Source: Peromyscus leucopus | Taxonomy: Eukaryota > Chordata > Mammalia > Rodentia > Cricetidae | Reading direction: 5' to 3' | Length of the DNA stretch: 64,000 nt | NCBI RefSeq assembly: GCF_004664715.2 | Contig: NC_051072.1 | Coordinates: forward strand, 44,127,642 to 44,191,641 | In this document: in pieces, positions 25,486 through 38,617 of the stretch | How the letters are laid out: each line of letters begins with the position of its first letter | Numbering within the stretch: the stretch's first letter is position 1 | Made by a program: the position numbers and the translations under genes | Notes under the pieces: model-generated | What the model was told of the DNA's origin: nothing | The model's database searches: none | Seen by the model: the letters and a program-made list of their open reading frames with translations, nothing else

Positions 25486-27048
25486 CGAGACAAATGACAG
25501 CCCTGCACACCAATCTGCCAACTTTCAGTCACTGACCTCCCTCTCTCAACAAAAGCCAGGGCCTCATAAATGCTCAAAATCACTCACACTCAAGCAGAGT
25601 TTGGGTCCCAGAACCACCTCAAATATAAGATCAGTAGCTCCAGATTCAAAGTAGTTTATACTATGGAAAAGAAACCTCTCCTTCCAGGGGCTTTTCTTTT
25701 TATTTAGGTTTTTCCTCATTCACAAATCACTTCCATCTTTCAATATGAATGTTACGGAAAAGAATGACTCATTTAGATTTTTCATACGTTTTAATTCAAT
25801 AAATTCATAGTTCTCTTTTGAATTAAGTTTTCATGCCTCCTCCACCTTTGTCGGACTCTGTGCTCTCTGAACAAATAGAATCATAGGGTTGAAAGAACAT
25901 TGGGAATTCATTTAATTTCTCCTTGGCCTCAGACAAGACTGTGTCTAAATCATCCTCAAGTAGAGCAATTAAGCAAAAGAACAGGCAGCCAGGCTCCCCA
26001 TTCCGTGTTCTATGTGTACTTGAAGATACTACAATGCTTTCTCTTCCCTAAATCAGCTGGCCTCAGCTTTAGGGCATCCTTATCAGATGCCTAAACCTTA
26101 AATTATTTGGACTCATCCTTAATAAGTTTATTCTACTCTTAATAAGTTTATTTATTTATACTACTTAAATATATGTTATCCTAATGATTTTTTTTGTTGG
26201 TAGGTAGAAAGGGGAAGATTAATTCATAGAGTAATTCAAAGTGATTTAATTAGCACAAATAAAGATTTATGTATAGATGACATTAAATATAATACAATGG
26301 CCCTTATGGGAACAAAAAGTGAATTAATTGAGAATAATCTGCAGTGGTATTAGTCATTATATTTTATTAAAAGAAGTGGTGATGCAGTATAGTTTTGAAA
26401 ACTTTATATTAAGAGTCATCAGACATTGTACACATAAAATGGGTGGGAAGAAGAGAACTTTTAAAATAGATTGCAAGTTCTACTTAACCATATTTTATGA
26501 TATTTCACATGAATGAATATTAATAGAACATTATTCATCTTTTTTTATTTTTCATGTTGTGTAGCCTTTACTATTGAAAGCAGAGCTATAGTAATGGATG
26601 ATTTTAATTTTTATGACTCAAAAGTATGGGTTCTGTCATATGGTAATCAATTTTCTGAAATTTTTTTTTCCTATTCAAATACTTGAGGCATTTGGAGGTC
26701 CAACGGATACATGGACAAAGGTCCATGGACTGTATATGTTCTTGCACAATTTAGTATGCTACTGTGTCATTTATTTTAACTTCAGCATTCTCACTATTAC
26801 TATTTCAAACGTATCCTTTGGTTTTGGAATGGTGAGGTACTCCAGGCCTCCCTGGCCTTGGAGGATGGGTTTGCTCCTTGCCTACTGTAGTAAAGCTCTG
26901 TGGTGGAGGTGGTGCATTCAGTCTCCAGAGAGAAGGAAGATGCTGCTTGCACAGCACTTCTACTCACCAGTCCATGAAGCAGCAAGGGTGTTGGCTTTGA
27001 AGGAAGCCAACTGTCCTGCTCTCCCAGCCAGAGGTAAAGAATTGCATT

Positions 27049-27067
27049 GGTGGCCACTAGAGGGAGG
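27049..27067 (+). promoter_or_regulatory. CTCF-like motif (candidate)
   Basis: GGCCACTAGAGGGAGGAGG fits the CCASYAGRKGGC core of CTCF except for A in place of the final C. It lies about 660 bp past the 27724-27862 exon, in sequence I could not assign to a repeat. Motif matches of this strength arise by chance, so this is only a candidate. Confidence 0.25.
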
Positions 27068-27601
27068 AGGATTAGGAATAGAGTAAATTGTGGGGAAAAG
27101 GCACCCATGAAAAACGCACATGGGACAACCAACACATCACCAACCACTGCCTACCAGCTACGGCTACCTCGCTGAGGGATTAGAGTGGGTTCACTACACA
27201 TCATCAGCCCAGAGACCCAGACACTAATAATTCATGTAGCATCCCAGGATATTGCCCCTTAACTTCGATGGCTGGAGGAGGGAGTTTGGATGGGGTTGTG
27301 GGAAACACGCAATTGTACAAACACAAGCATACAAGCACACATACATTCTCATGCCCCATTACAACAAGTTGCATCTGTGATGTCTGATTCTTGCTGGTTT
27401 TTAATTTAAAACTCTTGATGTTCTTTACCAAGAATGTGTTCATGAAAAGCAAACAGCCCACCTTCAAAACAGTCTTGGAGAAGCACCAGCAGAGATACTC
27501 ATTGTGCCAAGATGTATTTTACCAACAAATCTGTGTAAATTACATGAGGTTGAAACAAACACAATGTAATATAATTAAGCAAAGTTTCTTTTGCTAAATT
27601 A

Positions 27602-27913
<312 letters not shown>

Positions 27914-27999
27914 TTAGACATTCATTATTTCTTCTGAAGAAGAAAATGGCACAGAGCAAGTCTTACAGGAAATTTGGAACATGTCTTTATTTACTTTAT

Positions 28000-28050
28000 C
28001 TTCTAGACAGTCTCAGTCTGTGGTCCAGGCTGACCCTGAACACAAGACAA
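28000..28050 (-). repeat. B1 SINE fragment
   Basis: AGACAGTCTCAGTCTGTG and GTCCAGGCTGACCCTGAAC, the antisense B1 head region. Confidence 0.6.
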
Positions 28051-28059
28051 CTTAAAAAA

Positions 28060-28245
28060 TTATCACATTTTTGTTCATTTATTGGTTAGAGAGGCTGAAC
28101 ACATGCCTTGGAGCATGGAGAGCTCAGAGGGCAGCTTGCCAAAGTTGGTCCTTTCCTTCTATCCTGTGAACCATGGGGACTGAACTGAGGTTGTCAGGCT
28201 TGGTGACAAATGCCTTTATCTGATGAGGCATCTCAGTGGCCTCCA
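28060..28245 (-). repeat. B2/B3-type SINE, diverged
   Basis: Antisense: CAGAGGGCAGCTTGCC, GAACCATGGGGACTGAACTG, AGGTTGTCAGGCTTGGTGAC, AAATGCCTTTATCTGATGAG, CATCTCAGTGGCC. Confidence 0.75.
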
Positions 28246-28364
28246 AGACAACTTCGAAGCACACAAGTTTACATCAAATATAAACTTTTTCTGTTCATGA
28301 GTACTTGGTCACTGTTTTCATCTATACTGCTTGATCATATAACCTTTACTCAAGAAACATGAAA

Positions 28365-28543
28365 AGCCGGGCGGGGTGGCACACACCTTTAATCCCAGCT
28401 CTCGGGAGGCAGAGGCAAGCAGATCTCTGTGAGTTTGAGTCCAGCCTGGTCTACATAGTGAGTTCCAGGACAACCAGGGCTACACAGAGAAACCCTGTCT
28501 CAAAAAAAAAAAAAAAACAAAAAAAAAAAAAACAAAAAACAAA
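28365..28543 (+). repeat. B1 SINE with long A-tail
   Basis: GCCGGGCGGGGTGGCACAC, CTTTAATCCCAGCTCTCGGG, GTTCCAGGACAACCAGGGC, CTACACAGAGAAACCCTGTC, then about 40 bp of A with scattered C. Little diverged. Confidence 0.95.
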
Positions 28544-28657
28544 ATCATGAAAGTCATCTGACAAGAGATCTACGGTCTTCACTCTGCAGCATCTACACCC
28601 TTGGGCAAATCATTTTAGCTTTATTGCCTTAGTTCCATCATCTGTAAGAGAGAGCTA

Positions 28658-28918
<261 letters not shown>

Positions 28919-29337
28919 TCAAAATGTTAAGTTTCACTTACTAATAGATCATGGATCAACTACTACACTAAGGTTTATAATGAACGGCCATTTCATTCAG
29001 AAATGATGCTGGGCCATCTTCTTTCTCCTCCCTGTTTCACGCCATCTGTTTCTCTTTCCCTTCTTGCTTTTATTCCTCCCAAACAGTTACAGACTTTATT
29101 GTGGAGGTACGCCTATTTGGGACCCCACCTTCTTAAATTAACAAGTGCATAGAAAAGAAGGGACTTAGAAACCTTCGTTTTTATATCTTGGGTCCCCAGG
29201 TCAGGAAGAAGGTGATTGCCAGGTTGCCTGCCCTTGCTCCCTACATGCTTGCATCCTCATAAAGGTGAGACAGACTAAGGAGCCACAGGGTAGGGTGAGA
29301 TGACATCAGGCACATGAGAAGTGTGGGGTGTCTATGG

Positions 29338-29386
29338 CCTAAGGCCAGCCTGGGGTGCAAAGTGAGACCTTGTCTCAAAAGCAAAG
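29338..29386 (+). repeat. B1-family fragment
   Basis: AAGGCCAGCCTGGGGTGC, AAAGTGAGACCTTGTCTC and an A-rich end: only the last part of a SINE. Confidence 0.55.
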
Positions 29387-29789
29387 CAAGGGCAGCCACT
29401 GAGGTTATGAGCTCTCTATGGAGCCCACTGGTCTTGTATTTGGAAGCCTGCTCCTGTTAGCCTCCTGAGCACTTAGTCTACAGGTCTACTGAGGGCCACC
29501 ATATCATCTACTCCTCATTTAAATGCAAACTGGAATCACAAATTTACAGCAGCTGTGTCTGTATTAGTTCTGCACAGTAACAGGGCCACTAACAGTCAGG
29601 CAGGGATGGGAAGGGGCTCAGAGGTCCCTATCCATCACTACTGAACTATTTGCTACAGATACACTTGGGAAGAAGAGAACGTGTTGCCTTCAGTTGTATA
29701 CCCACTCGTGACACCATCAGGTTCCAGTGGATACTTTCAATTCAATAACCACACAGATGGCCCAGGTTAAGCTAAATGGTCATAAAACA

Positions 29790-29932
29790 AAACTACAAGT
29801 CATACATCTGGGAAAGGGAATGGGGAGGTTGGTAGGGATGGAGGTATATAGGGGGAAAGAGTAATAATAATGAATTACATACATATTGTATGAAATTGTC
29901 AAAGAACAGAATTAATAATAATGAAACAATGT
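29790..29932 (+). mobile_element. L1 3' end fragment
   Basis: AAAGGGAATGGGGAGGTTGG, TATTGTATGAAATTGTCAAAG and AATTAATAATAATGAAAC follow the order of rodent L1 (Lx-like) 3' UTR ends. A clearer copy of the same end lies at 58845-58977. Confidence 0.6.
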
Positions 29933-30168
29933 CAGCCAAAGAACTGCAATAATTTTTCATATGACTGTGAAAAGGTAATTACTTAAATATTCATAATATC
30001 ATTGGTGTAAATTAATGAAACATTTATATGAGAGGATAAAAGAAGCATTAAGAAAAAATTTAAAGAGCTGCGTGGCATAAGGGTAGAAGTGAGGGACAGA
30101 CTTTCCTCTCTAAATATTAGAGAAGTGATTAAATGGCCATGGTGAGGGAAAACTTGTTATTCTGGCAC

Positions 30169-30541
30169 TGTGGGGACCCACAGAGGCTTCCTAGTAAGAT
30201 CTTACTCAAGGTCAGAAAGTCTGAGCTTGCTTTGTCCAAGAGAGCTGCATAATAGGATGATTTGGCCAAAGGTGTGGGTACTAGGTGTTTTATAGGGTCT
30301 ATACTTGGCTGTATATTGGTGCTTTGATCTTGAAAGGGGGAGGTCTTTTGCCTCTCTCCTTGGTCATGTATAAAAAGCCCATTAGAGTAAAAGTCTGGGC
30401 AACTGGGTATTGACCCAGGGCCCTTCCAAAGCTATCCTGTGTCTGTCTTTCTTATTGTCTACACCTATATTTCTATCTAATACTTCCTCATTCCTCTCCC
30501 CCCCCAGGAACCCTTTGACAGGTCGGAGCTGGACCCCCACA
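30169..30541 (+). mobile_element. Solo LTR of a class II (ERVK-like) retrovirus
   Basis: A 373-bp block beginning TGTGGGGACCC and ending GGACCCCCACA, whose tips are inverted repeats of each other. It is flanked by a perfect 6-bp duplication TGGCAC (30163-30168 and 30542-30547); six bases is typical of class II endogenous retroviruses. A TATAAAA box lies near 30368. No gag, pol or env sequence adjoins it, so it is a solo LTR. It ends about 75 bp before the target duplication of the large L1. Confidence 0.82.
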
Positions 30542-33500
30542 TGGCACACAGAGAACTGGACAATAGAACCAAAGAGTTAGAAAATAGACACAGGTACATA
30601 AGAGAATTTGTCTTTGTCCTACTTAGCTTTAAAAAAAATATATTTTTAAAACTTACTTCTCATATATTACTTCCTGACCACAGATTCCCCTCCCTCCTCT
30701 CCTCTCAGTCCTTTTCCCCACCTTTCCTCTTCCCTAGATCCACTCCTCCTCTGTTTCCCTTCAAAAAAGAACAAGCTTCCCAGAGATGTCAACCAAGCAT
30801 GACATTATAAGATGCAATAAGACTAGGCACATACCCTCGTATCAAGGCCAGATTAGGCAAACCAGTAGAAGGAAAAGGGTCCCAAGAGTAGAAATAAGAG
30901 TCAGAGATAGACCCACTCCCACTGTTAGGAGTCCCACAAGAACACCAAGCTGCACAACCATACCATATATGGAGAGGACCTAGATCAGACCCATATAGGC
31001 TCCCTGACTGTCACTCATCTCTATGATCACCTATAGGTCCTAGTTAGTTGATTCTGTGGGCTGTTTTCTTGTGTTGTCCTTGACCCCTCTGACTACTACA
31101 ATCCTTTATCCCCTTCTTCCACAGGATTCCCCAAGCTTCACCTATTGTTTGGCTGTGGGTCTCTGCTTCTGCTCCTATCAATGGCTGAATGAAACCTCTC
31201 TGATGACAATCTAGGCTCTGGTCTATGAGTATATCAGAATATCATCAGGAATCATTTAATTGACTGGTTTGTTTGTTTGTTTGTTTGGCAGTTGTATTTG
31301 GTTCTATCCTAGGTCTCTGGGCTTATCCAGCCTCTGGTTCCTTGCCTTCCAAGCAGCGTCAGGCATGGGCTCCCTCTCGTGGCATGGGTCTTAAGTTGGA
31401 CCAGTCATTGGTTGGCCACTCCAAGTTCTGTGCCACCTTTACCCGAGCACATCTTCAGGCAGGACAAATTGTAGGTTGAAGGTTTGTGGCTAGTTTGGTA
31501 TACCAGGCCCTCTCCACTGGAGGCCTTGCTTGGCTACAGAAGATGTTCTGTCAGTTCAGGTTCCATATCCCCTATTAATTAGGAGTCTTTGCTTGGGTCA
31601 CCCTCAAATTCCAGGGAGTTTCCATCGCACTAGGTTTCTATCTCATCCTTGAAATATCCCACAACTCCAGTCATCACTCACAGTACTCTTTTCCTCCAAT
31701 CCACCCCACCTGATCCTGTTTCCATTCCTACCTGCCCCTCAGTCCACCCATGAAATCTATTCTATGTTCCCTTCCCAGGAGATCCATGTGTCCCCATTTG
31801 AGCCCTCCTTATTATTTAGCCTCTCTGGGCCTGTGGATTATAGCATGATTACTTTACAGCTATCATCCACTTATAAGTGAGTACATACCACATTTGTCTT
31901 TCTGAGTCTTGGTTACCTCACTCAGGATGGTTTTTTTCTAGTTTCATACATTTGCCAGAATATTTCATGATGTTCTATTTTAAAAACAGCTGAGTAGTAC
32001 TGCATTGTGTAAATGAGCCACATTTTCTTTATCCATTCTTTGGTTGAGGGACATCTAGGTTGTTTTCAGTTTCTGGCTATTATGAATAAAGCTGCTATGA
32101 CACAGTCGAGCAAGTGTCCCTGTGGTAGGATGGAGTGTCCTTTGGGTATATGTCCAGGAGTGAGATAGCAGAGTCTTGAGGTATATCAATTTCCAATTTT
32201 CTGAATAACCACCATATTAATTTCCAAAGTGGCTGTACAAGTTTGCACTCTCACCAGTGGAGAAGTGTTCCTCTTGCTGCATATCCTCTTCAGCATGAGC
32301 TGTCCCTTGTGCTATTGAGCTTAGCCATTCTGACAGGTGTAAGACTGAATCTCAGAGTCATTTTGATTTGCATTTCTCCAATGGCTAAAGATGTTGAACA
32401 TTTCTTTAAGTGTTTCTCTGGCATTTGAAATTCTTCTGTTGAGAATTTTCTGTTTAGATCTGTACCCCATTTTTCAAATGGATTATGATTTTTTTTGATG
32501 TCTAGTTTCTTGAATTCTTTATATATTTTGGAGATCAGCCCTCTGTCAGATGTGGGATTGGTGAAGATCTTTCCCATTCTGTAGGTTTCTTTTTGTCCTG
32601 TTGACAGTATCCTTTGCCTTACAGAAGATTTTTAGTTTCAGAGGTCCCATTTATTAATTGTCCATCTTAGTGCCTGCACTATTGGTGTTCTGTTCAGGAT
32701 GTTGTCTCCTGTGCCAATGTGTTCAGAGGCTATTCCCCACTTTCTCTTCTATCAGGTTCAGTGTATCTGGTTTTCTGTTGAGGTCTTTGATCTACTTGGA
32801 CTTGAGTTTTGTGCAGGGTGACAGATATGGAGCTATTTGCATTCTTCTACATGCCGACACCCACTTAGATCAGGACCATTTGTTGAAGAGGATGCTTTTT
32901 TTTTCCATTGTATATTTCTGGCTTCTTTACAAAAAAAAAACCAGGTGTCAATAGGTGTGTCAATTTATGTCTGGGTTGTCATTTCAATTCCATTGAGCCA
33001 CCTGTCTATTTTTACGTCAATACCATGTGGTTTTATTACTATAGCTCTGTAGTAGATCTTGAAATCAGGGCTGCTGCTGCTGCTGCTGGAAGTTCTTTCA
33101 TCGTACAGGATTGTTTTAGCTATCCTGGATTTTTTGTTTTTTCCATATGAAGTTGAGTATTGTTTTTCAAAGTCTGTAAAGAATTGTGTTGGAATTTGAT
33201 AGGGATTATGTTGAATCTGTAGATTGCTTTTGGTAAGATTGTCACTTTTACTGTTAATCCTACTGATCCATGAGCATGGGAGATCTGTCCATCTTCCCAT
33301 ATCTTCTTCAATTTCTTTCTTCAAATACTTAAAGTTATTGTCATACAAGTTTTTCACTTGCTTGGTTTGAATTACCCCCAAGATATTTTATTTGTGGCTA
33401 TTGTGAAGAATGTTGTTTTCCTGATTTCTTTCTCAGCCTCTTTATCATTTGTATATAGGAGAGCTACTGATTTTTTTTTTTTTTTTTTTTTTTTAGTTAA

Positions 33501-35007
33501 TCTTGTATCCAGCCACTTCAGTAAAGGTATTTATCAACTGTATATGTTTCCTGGTAGAGTTTTTGGTATTGCTTGTGTATACTATTGTATCATCTGTGAA
33601 TAGTAATACTTTGACTTCTTCCTTTCCAATTCATATCCCCTTGATCTCCTTCTGTTGTTTTATTACTCTAGCTAGAACTTCAAGTGCTATATTGCAGAGA
33701 TATGGAGAGAGTAGACAGTCTTGTCTTGTTCCTGATTTTAGTGGAATTGCTTTGAGTTTCTCTTCATTTAATTTGATGTTGGCTATATAGGCTTGCTGTA
33801 AATTGCCTTTATTACATTTAAGAATGTCCCTTTGTTTCCCAGATCTATACAAGACTTTTATCATGAAATGGTGTTGGATTTTGTCAAAGGCTTTTCTAAC
33901 ATCTAATGAGATGATCATGTGATTTTTTTTTTTTGGTTTCAGTTTGTTCAGATAATGGATTACATTGACAGATTTTCATATGTTGAACTATCCCCGTATC
34001 TCTGTGATGAATCCTATTTGGTCATGTGGATGATCTTTTTATGTGTTTTGGGATTCAGTTTGAGTATTTTATTGAGTATTTTTGCATCAATGTTTATGAG
34101 GGAAATTTGTCTGTAATTCTCTTTGTTGAATCTTTGTGTGGTTTGGGTGTCAGGGTGACCTCATAAAATGAATTTAGCAATGTTCCTTCTGTTTCTATTT
34201 TGTGGAACAATTTCAAGATTATTGGCATTAGCTCTTCTTTGAAGGTATGGTAGAATTCTGTGGTAAAACTGTCTGGCCCTGACCTGGGTGTTTGTTTGTT
34301 TGGTTTGGTTTGTTTGTTTTTTTTTTTTTTGGCAGGGAGACTTTCAATGATTGCTTCTATTCCCTTTGGGGCTATAGGTCTATTTAAATTATTTATCTAA
34401 TCTTGAGTTAATGTTGGCAAGTGGTATCTGTTGAGAAAATTGTCCATTTCTTTTTGGTTTTCCAATCTTGTGGAGTAAATGTTTTTAAAGTATGACTTAA
34501 TGATTCTTTGGACTTCCTCAGTGTCTGTTGTTATGTCCACCTTTTCATTTCCGATTTTGCTAATTTGGATGTTCTCTGTCTGTCTTTTAGTTAGTTTGGA
34601 TAAGGATTTGTCTATCCTATTTTCTCAAAGAACCAACTCTTTGTTTCATTGATTCTTTGTATTGTTCTCTTTGTTTCTATTTTATTAATTTCAGCTCTTA
34701 GTTTATTTCCGGCCGTCTACTCCTCTTGGGTGTGTTTGCTTCTTTTGGTCTAGAGCTTTCAGGTCCAATGTTTGGTGCTAGTACTCAGGCTCTCCATTCC
34801 TTATCTAGGCATTTATTGCTCTGAACTCCTCTTAGCAATGCTTTCATTGTGTTCCATTAGTTTGGGTATGTTGTGCATTCATTTTCATTGAATTCTAGGA
34901 AGTCCTTAATTTCTTTCTTTTTGCCTTGAACCACTAGTCATTAAGTAGAGAGTTGTTCAAGTTTCATGAGTTTGTAGGCTTTCTGTTGTTGAAATCCAGC
35001 TCTTTAA

Positions 35008-35012
35008 AATAT

Positions 35013-35047
<35 letters not shown>

Positions 35048-36416
35048 TTTTACATCCTGGCCAAGGTTTCCTCTCCCTCCTCTCCTCCCAGTTCCTCTCC
35101 CCACCCCCTATAAACCCACTCCCCAATCTACTCCCCTGCCCTGCCATTTCTGTTTAGGAAAGGGCAGGTCTCCTATAAGTATCAACAAAAACATGGCATA
35201 TCAAGTTGCAGTTAAGACTAAGCACTTCCCCATGTATTAAGGCTGGGCAAGGTAACCCAGTATAAGGAGTAGGGTCCTCAAAGCCAGTAAAAGAGCCAAA
35301 GACAGCCCTGTTCCAACTATTAGGATCCCACAAGAGGACCAAGCTATATGACTAACACGCAGAGTGCCTACTTCAGTCCCATGCAGGCTCCCTGGTTGAT
35401 GGTTCAGTCTCTGTGAGCCCAGAATAGTTGATTCTGTGAATTTTCTTGTAGTGGAAAGGAAGAAGTCAAAGTGTCATTATTTGCAGATGATATGATACAT
35501 GATGAACCCCAAAAAACTCTACCAGGGAACTCCTACAGCTGATGAACACCTTCAGTCTAGTGGCTGGATGCAAGATAAACTCAAAAAAATCAGTAGCCCT
35601 CCAATATACTAATGATAAATAGGCTGAGAAAGAAACAAGAGAATCAACACCCTTTACAATAGCCTCAAATAATATGAAGTATTTTGGTGTAATTCTATCC
35701 ATACAAGTGAAAGACCTGTAGGACAAGAACTTTGAGTCTTTGAAGAAAGAAACTGAAGAAGACATCAGAAGATGAGAAGATCTCCCATGCTCATGGATCT
35801 GTAAGATTAACACAGTAAAAATGGCCATCTTACCAAAAGCAATCTACAGACTCAATGTAGTTACCATCAAAATTCCAACACAATTTTCTACAGATCTTGA
35901 AAGAACAATACTCACCTTCATATGGAAAAATAGAAAACCCAGTATAGCTAAAACAATCCTATACAATAAACAGCTAACAGATTGTATCATTATCTCTGAT
36001 TTCAAGTTCTGCTACAGAGATATGTATATAAAAATGACATGGTATTGGCATAAAAATAGACAGATGGATCAATGGAACTGAATTGAAGACCCAGACATAA
36101 ATCCACACACCTATGGTCACCTGATTTTTGACAAAGAAGCCAAAATTACACAATGGAAAAAAAGAAAACATCTTCAACAAATGGTGCTGGTCCAACTGGA
36201 TGTTGGCATGTAGAAGAAAGCAAAAAATTCAAGTCCAAGTGAGTCACAGACCTCAACATAAATCCAGTTATACTGAACTTGGTAGAAGAGACAGTGAGAA
36301 ATAATCTTGAATGCATTGGTACAGGAGACAACTTCCTGAACAGAACACCAATAGCACAGGAACTAAGATAGACAATTAATAAATGGTACCTCACGAAATT
36401 GAAAAGTTTCTGAAAG
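35008..36416 (-). mobile_element. L1 insertion with 5' inversion (twin priming), nested
   Basis: Near-identical flanks GAAATCCAGCTCTTTAA (34991-35007) and GAAATCCAGCTTTTAA (36417-36432) are its target duplication; joining them restores the host L1. The minus-strand part is a 3' UTR with an (AAAT)n tail seen as (ATTT)n at 35008-35050. At about 35450 the orientation flips: 35451-36416 is ORF2 on the plus strand, with FADDM at 35480-35494. The inverted piece has its 5'-most part at the inner junction, as the twin-priming model predicts. It is 5' truncated and inactive. Confidence 0.92.
35451..36416 (+). pseudogene. L1 ORF2 reverse transcriptase fragment, inverted
   Basis: Plus-strand translation gives VKVSLFADDM at its start, then AILPKAIYRLN, then LTFIWKNRKPSIAKTIL and the MTWYWHKNRQMDQWN region. 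These cover the reverse transcriptase active site and thumb. Frameshifts before 35821 and after 36081 break it. Confidence 0.88.
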
Positions 36417-37199
36417 GAAATCCAGCTTTTAATCCATGGTGGTCTGATAGGATAAAGGGGGTTATCTCAATTTTCTTGTATCTGTTGAGACTTGCTTTGT
36501 GATCGAGTATATAGTCAATTTTGGAGAATGTTCTGTGTGCTGCTGAGAAGAAGTTACATTGTTTTGTGTTTGGGTGAAATGTTCTGTAGATATCTGTTAG
36601 GTTCATTTGGTTCATAATGTCTGTTAGCTCCATTATTTCTGTTTAGTTTTTATCTGGATGACCTGTCCATTGGTGAGAGTGGGGTGTTGAAGTCTCTCAC
36701 TCTTAACATGTGAGGTTCAATGTGTGATTTAAGCTTTAGTAATGTTTCTTTTACAAATGTAGATGCCCTTGAGTTTGGGGCATAGATATTAAGAATTAAA
36801 ACATCATCTTCGTGTTTTCCTTTGATGCATATGAAGTGTCCTCCATCTCTTTTGATTAATTTTGGTTTGAAGTCTATTTTGTTAGATATTAGAGTAACTA
36901 TACCAGCTTGCTTCTTGGGTCCATTTGCTTGGAAAATCTTTTTCCAACCCTTTACTCTGAGGTAATGTCTATCTTTGATGTTGAGGTGTTTATTGTATGC
37001 AACAGAAGGATGGAACCCATTTTTACACCCATTCTATTACCCTTTTATTGGGGAATTGATTTCATTGATATTGAAAGATATTAATGACCAATGGTCGTTA
37101 GTTCCTATTATTTTGTTGTTGGTGGTGGTAGTGGTAGTGTATGTGCGTGTGTCTCCCTTTTTTTGGTTTTGATGGTATGAGATTATTTATTGTGTGTGT

Positions 37200-38278
37200 C
37201 TTCATGGGTGTCGTTAACCTCTTTGGGTTGTAGTTTTTCTTTTAGTACCTTCTGTGGGGCTGGATTTATGAGTAGATGTTGTTTAAATTTGACTTTGTCA
37301 CAGAATATACTGTTTTCTCCATCTATGGTGATTGAAAGTTTTGCTGGGTATAGTAGTCTGGGCTAGCATTCGTGGTCTCTTAGCATCTGTAAAATGTCTG
37401 TCCAGGCCCTTCTGGCTTTTAGAGTGTCTGTTGAGAAGTCAGGTGTAATTCTGATAGGTCTGCCTTTATTTGTTACTTGGCCTTTTTCTCTTGCAGCTTT
37501 TAATATTCTTTCTTTGTTCTGTATTTTTAGTGTTTTGATTTTTATGTGGCAAGGGGATTTTCTTTCTTTTCTGTTCCAATCTATTTGACTTTCTGTAAGC
37601 TTGTTGTACCTTTGTAGGCATGTCCTTCTTTAGGTAAGGAAATTTTTCTTCTATGATTTTGTTAAAATATTTTCTGTGCTTTTGGGCTGGAATTCTCTTT
37701 CTTCTATTCCTATTACTCTTAGATTTGATTTTTTTCATAGTGTCCTAGATTTCCTGGATGTTTTGAGTCAGGAATTATATAGATTTAACATTTTCTTTGA
37801 TTGATGTATCTATTTCTCCTATCGTATCTTCAACGCCTGAGATTCTCTCATCCATCTCTTGTATTCTGCTGGTGAGGCTTGCATCTGTAGTTCCTGTTCA
37901 CTTACCTAGATTTTCCATTTCCAGAATTCCCTCTGTTTGTGTTTCCTTTATTACTTCTATTTCCATTTTCAGGTCTTGAACAGTTTTCTTCAACTGTTTT
38001 TTTTTTCTTGGCTTTCTTTAAGGGATTTATTAATTTCCTCCAATTTTTTATGTTTTCCTGGCTTTCTTTGAGGGATTTTTTTTTTCATTTCCTCCAATTA
38101 TTTGTGTTTTCCTGGATTTCTTCATTTCCTCTTTGAGGACCTCTATCATCTTCATAAAGGTGGTTTTGAGATCATTTTCTTGTACTTCAGCTGTGTTGGA
38201 ATATTAAGGGTTTACTGTAGTAGGATGCCTGGGCTGTGGTGGTAATATATTGCCCTGGCTATTGCGGATTGTGTTCAT
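37200..38278 (-). pseudogene. L1 ORF1 (RNA-binding protein), degraded
   Basis: A start at 38278 gives a proline-rich head (GNILPPQPRHP), then a coiled-coil-like stretch of repeated SLKESQENIKNWRK-type units encoded near 38130-37980. The RNA-recognition region follows at 37738-37466 (for example KIIEEKFPYLKKDMP). Several stops and frameshifts interrupt it. ORF1 protein normally coats L1 RNA as a chaperone. Confidence 0.8.
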
Positions 38279-38579
38279 TCTTATACTGGTGTCTAAGCAC
38301 CTGGCTGTGCAGTGATTATAGGTCTAGGTGCTGATTTCTGAGTTTGTATTTGTTGGATGGGTGTTTTGTTCCTTGGTTTCTGTTTCCTTTTGGGACTTCT
38401 GGTCTTTGTGGCCTGTATTTGTGGCAGCCAGTGTGATCTCTGGTCCAGTAGGGAGTCTCCTTCTGAATTGGGGCCTGGACTTTTGGCAACTAGTGTGGCC
38501 TTTGGTCCAGCAGAGGGCTTCCACCCAAGTTGGGGGCTAGGTGGGACACGGTGATGTGGAAGGGATTGGAGACTGGGGA

Positions 38580-38581
<2 letters not shown>

Positions 38582-38616
<35 letters not shown>
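38582..38616. repeat. (GT)n microsatellite in the L1 5' UTR
   Basis: About 17 GT units near the 5' end of the large L1. They could have arisen after insertion. Confidence 0.95.

Positions 38617-38617
<1 letters not shown>

Larger units (their letters stand above)
31890..37130 (-). pseudogene. L1 ORF2 (endonuclease and reverse transcriptase), degraded and split
   Basis: The endonuclease half lies at about 37130-36430 with recognisable LNIYAPN and SDHHGLK motifs. The reverse transcriptase half lies at about 35000-32600, including RKAFDKIQHHF and SGTRQDCLLSP. The C-terminal part runs to about 31890 (KKMWLIYTMQYYSAV). The catalytic FADD box reads FTDD in this copy, near 33605. A second L1 inserted at about 35008-36416 splits the frame just past the endonuclease. 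Not functional. Confidence 0.85.

Noticed and set aside
26598..27086. 162-codon open frame on the plus strand
   Set aside because: No domain, no splice or start context, and an overlapping open frame on the other strand (26800-27147). It is likely chance, although the region is repeat-free and conservation could be checked.
32290..36633. Many short open frames resembling reverse transcriptase or endonuclease
   Set aside because: They are broken pieces of the two nested L1 elements and are annotated as L1 pseudogenes, not as genes.
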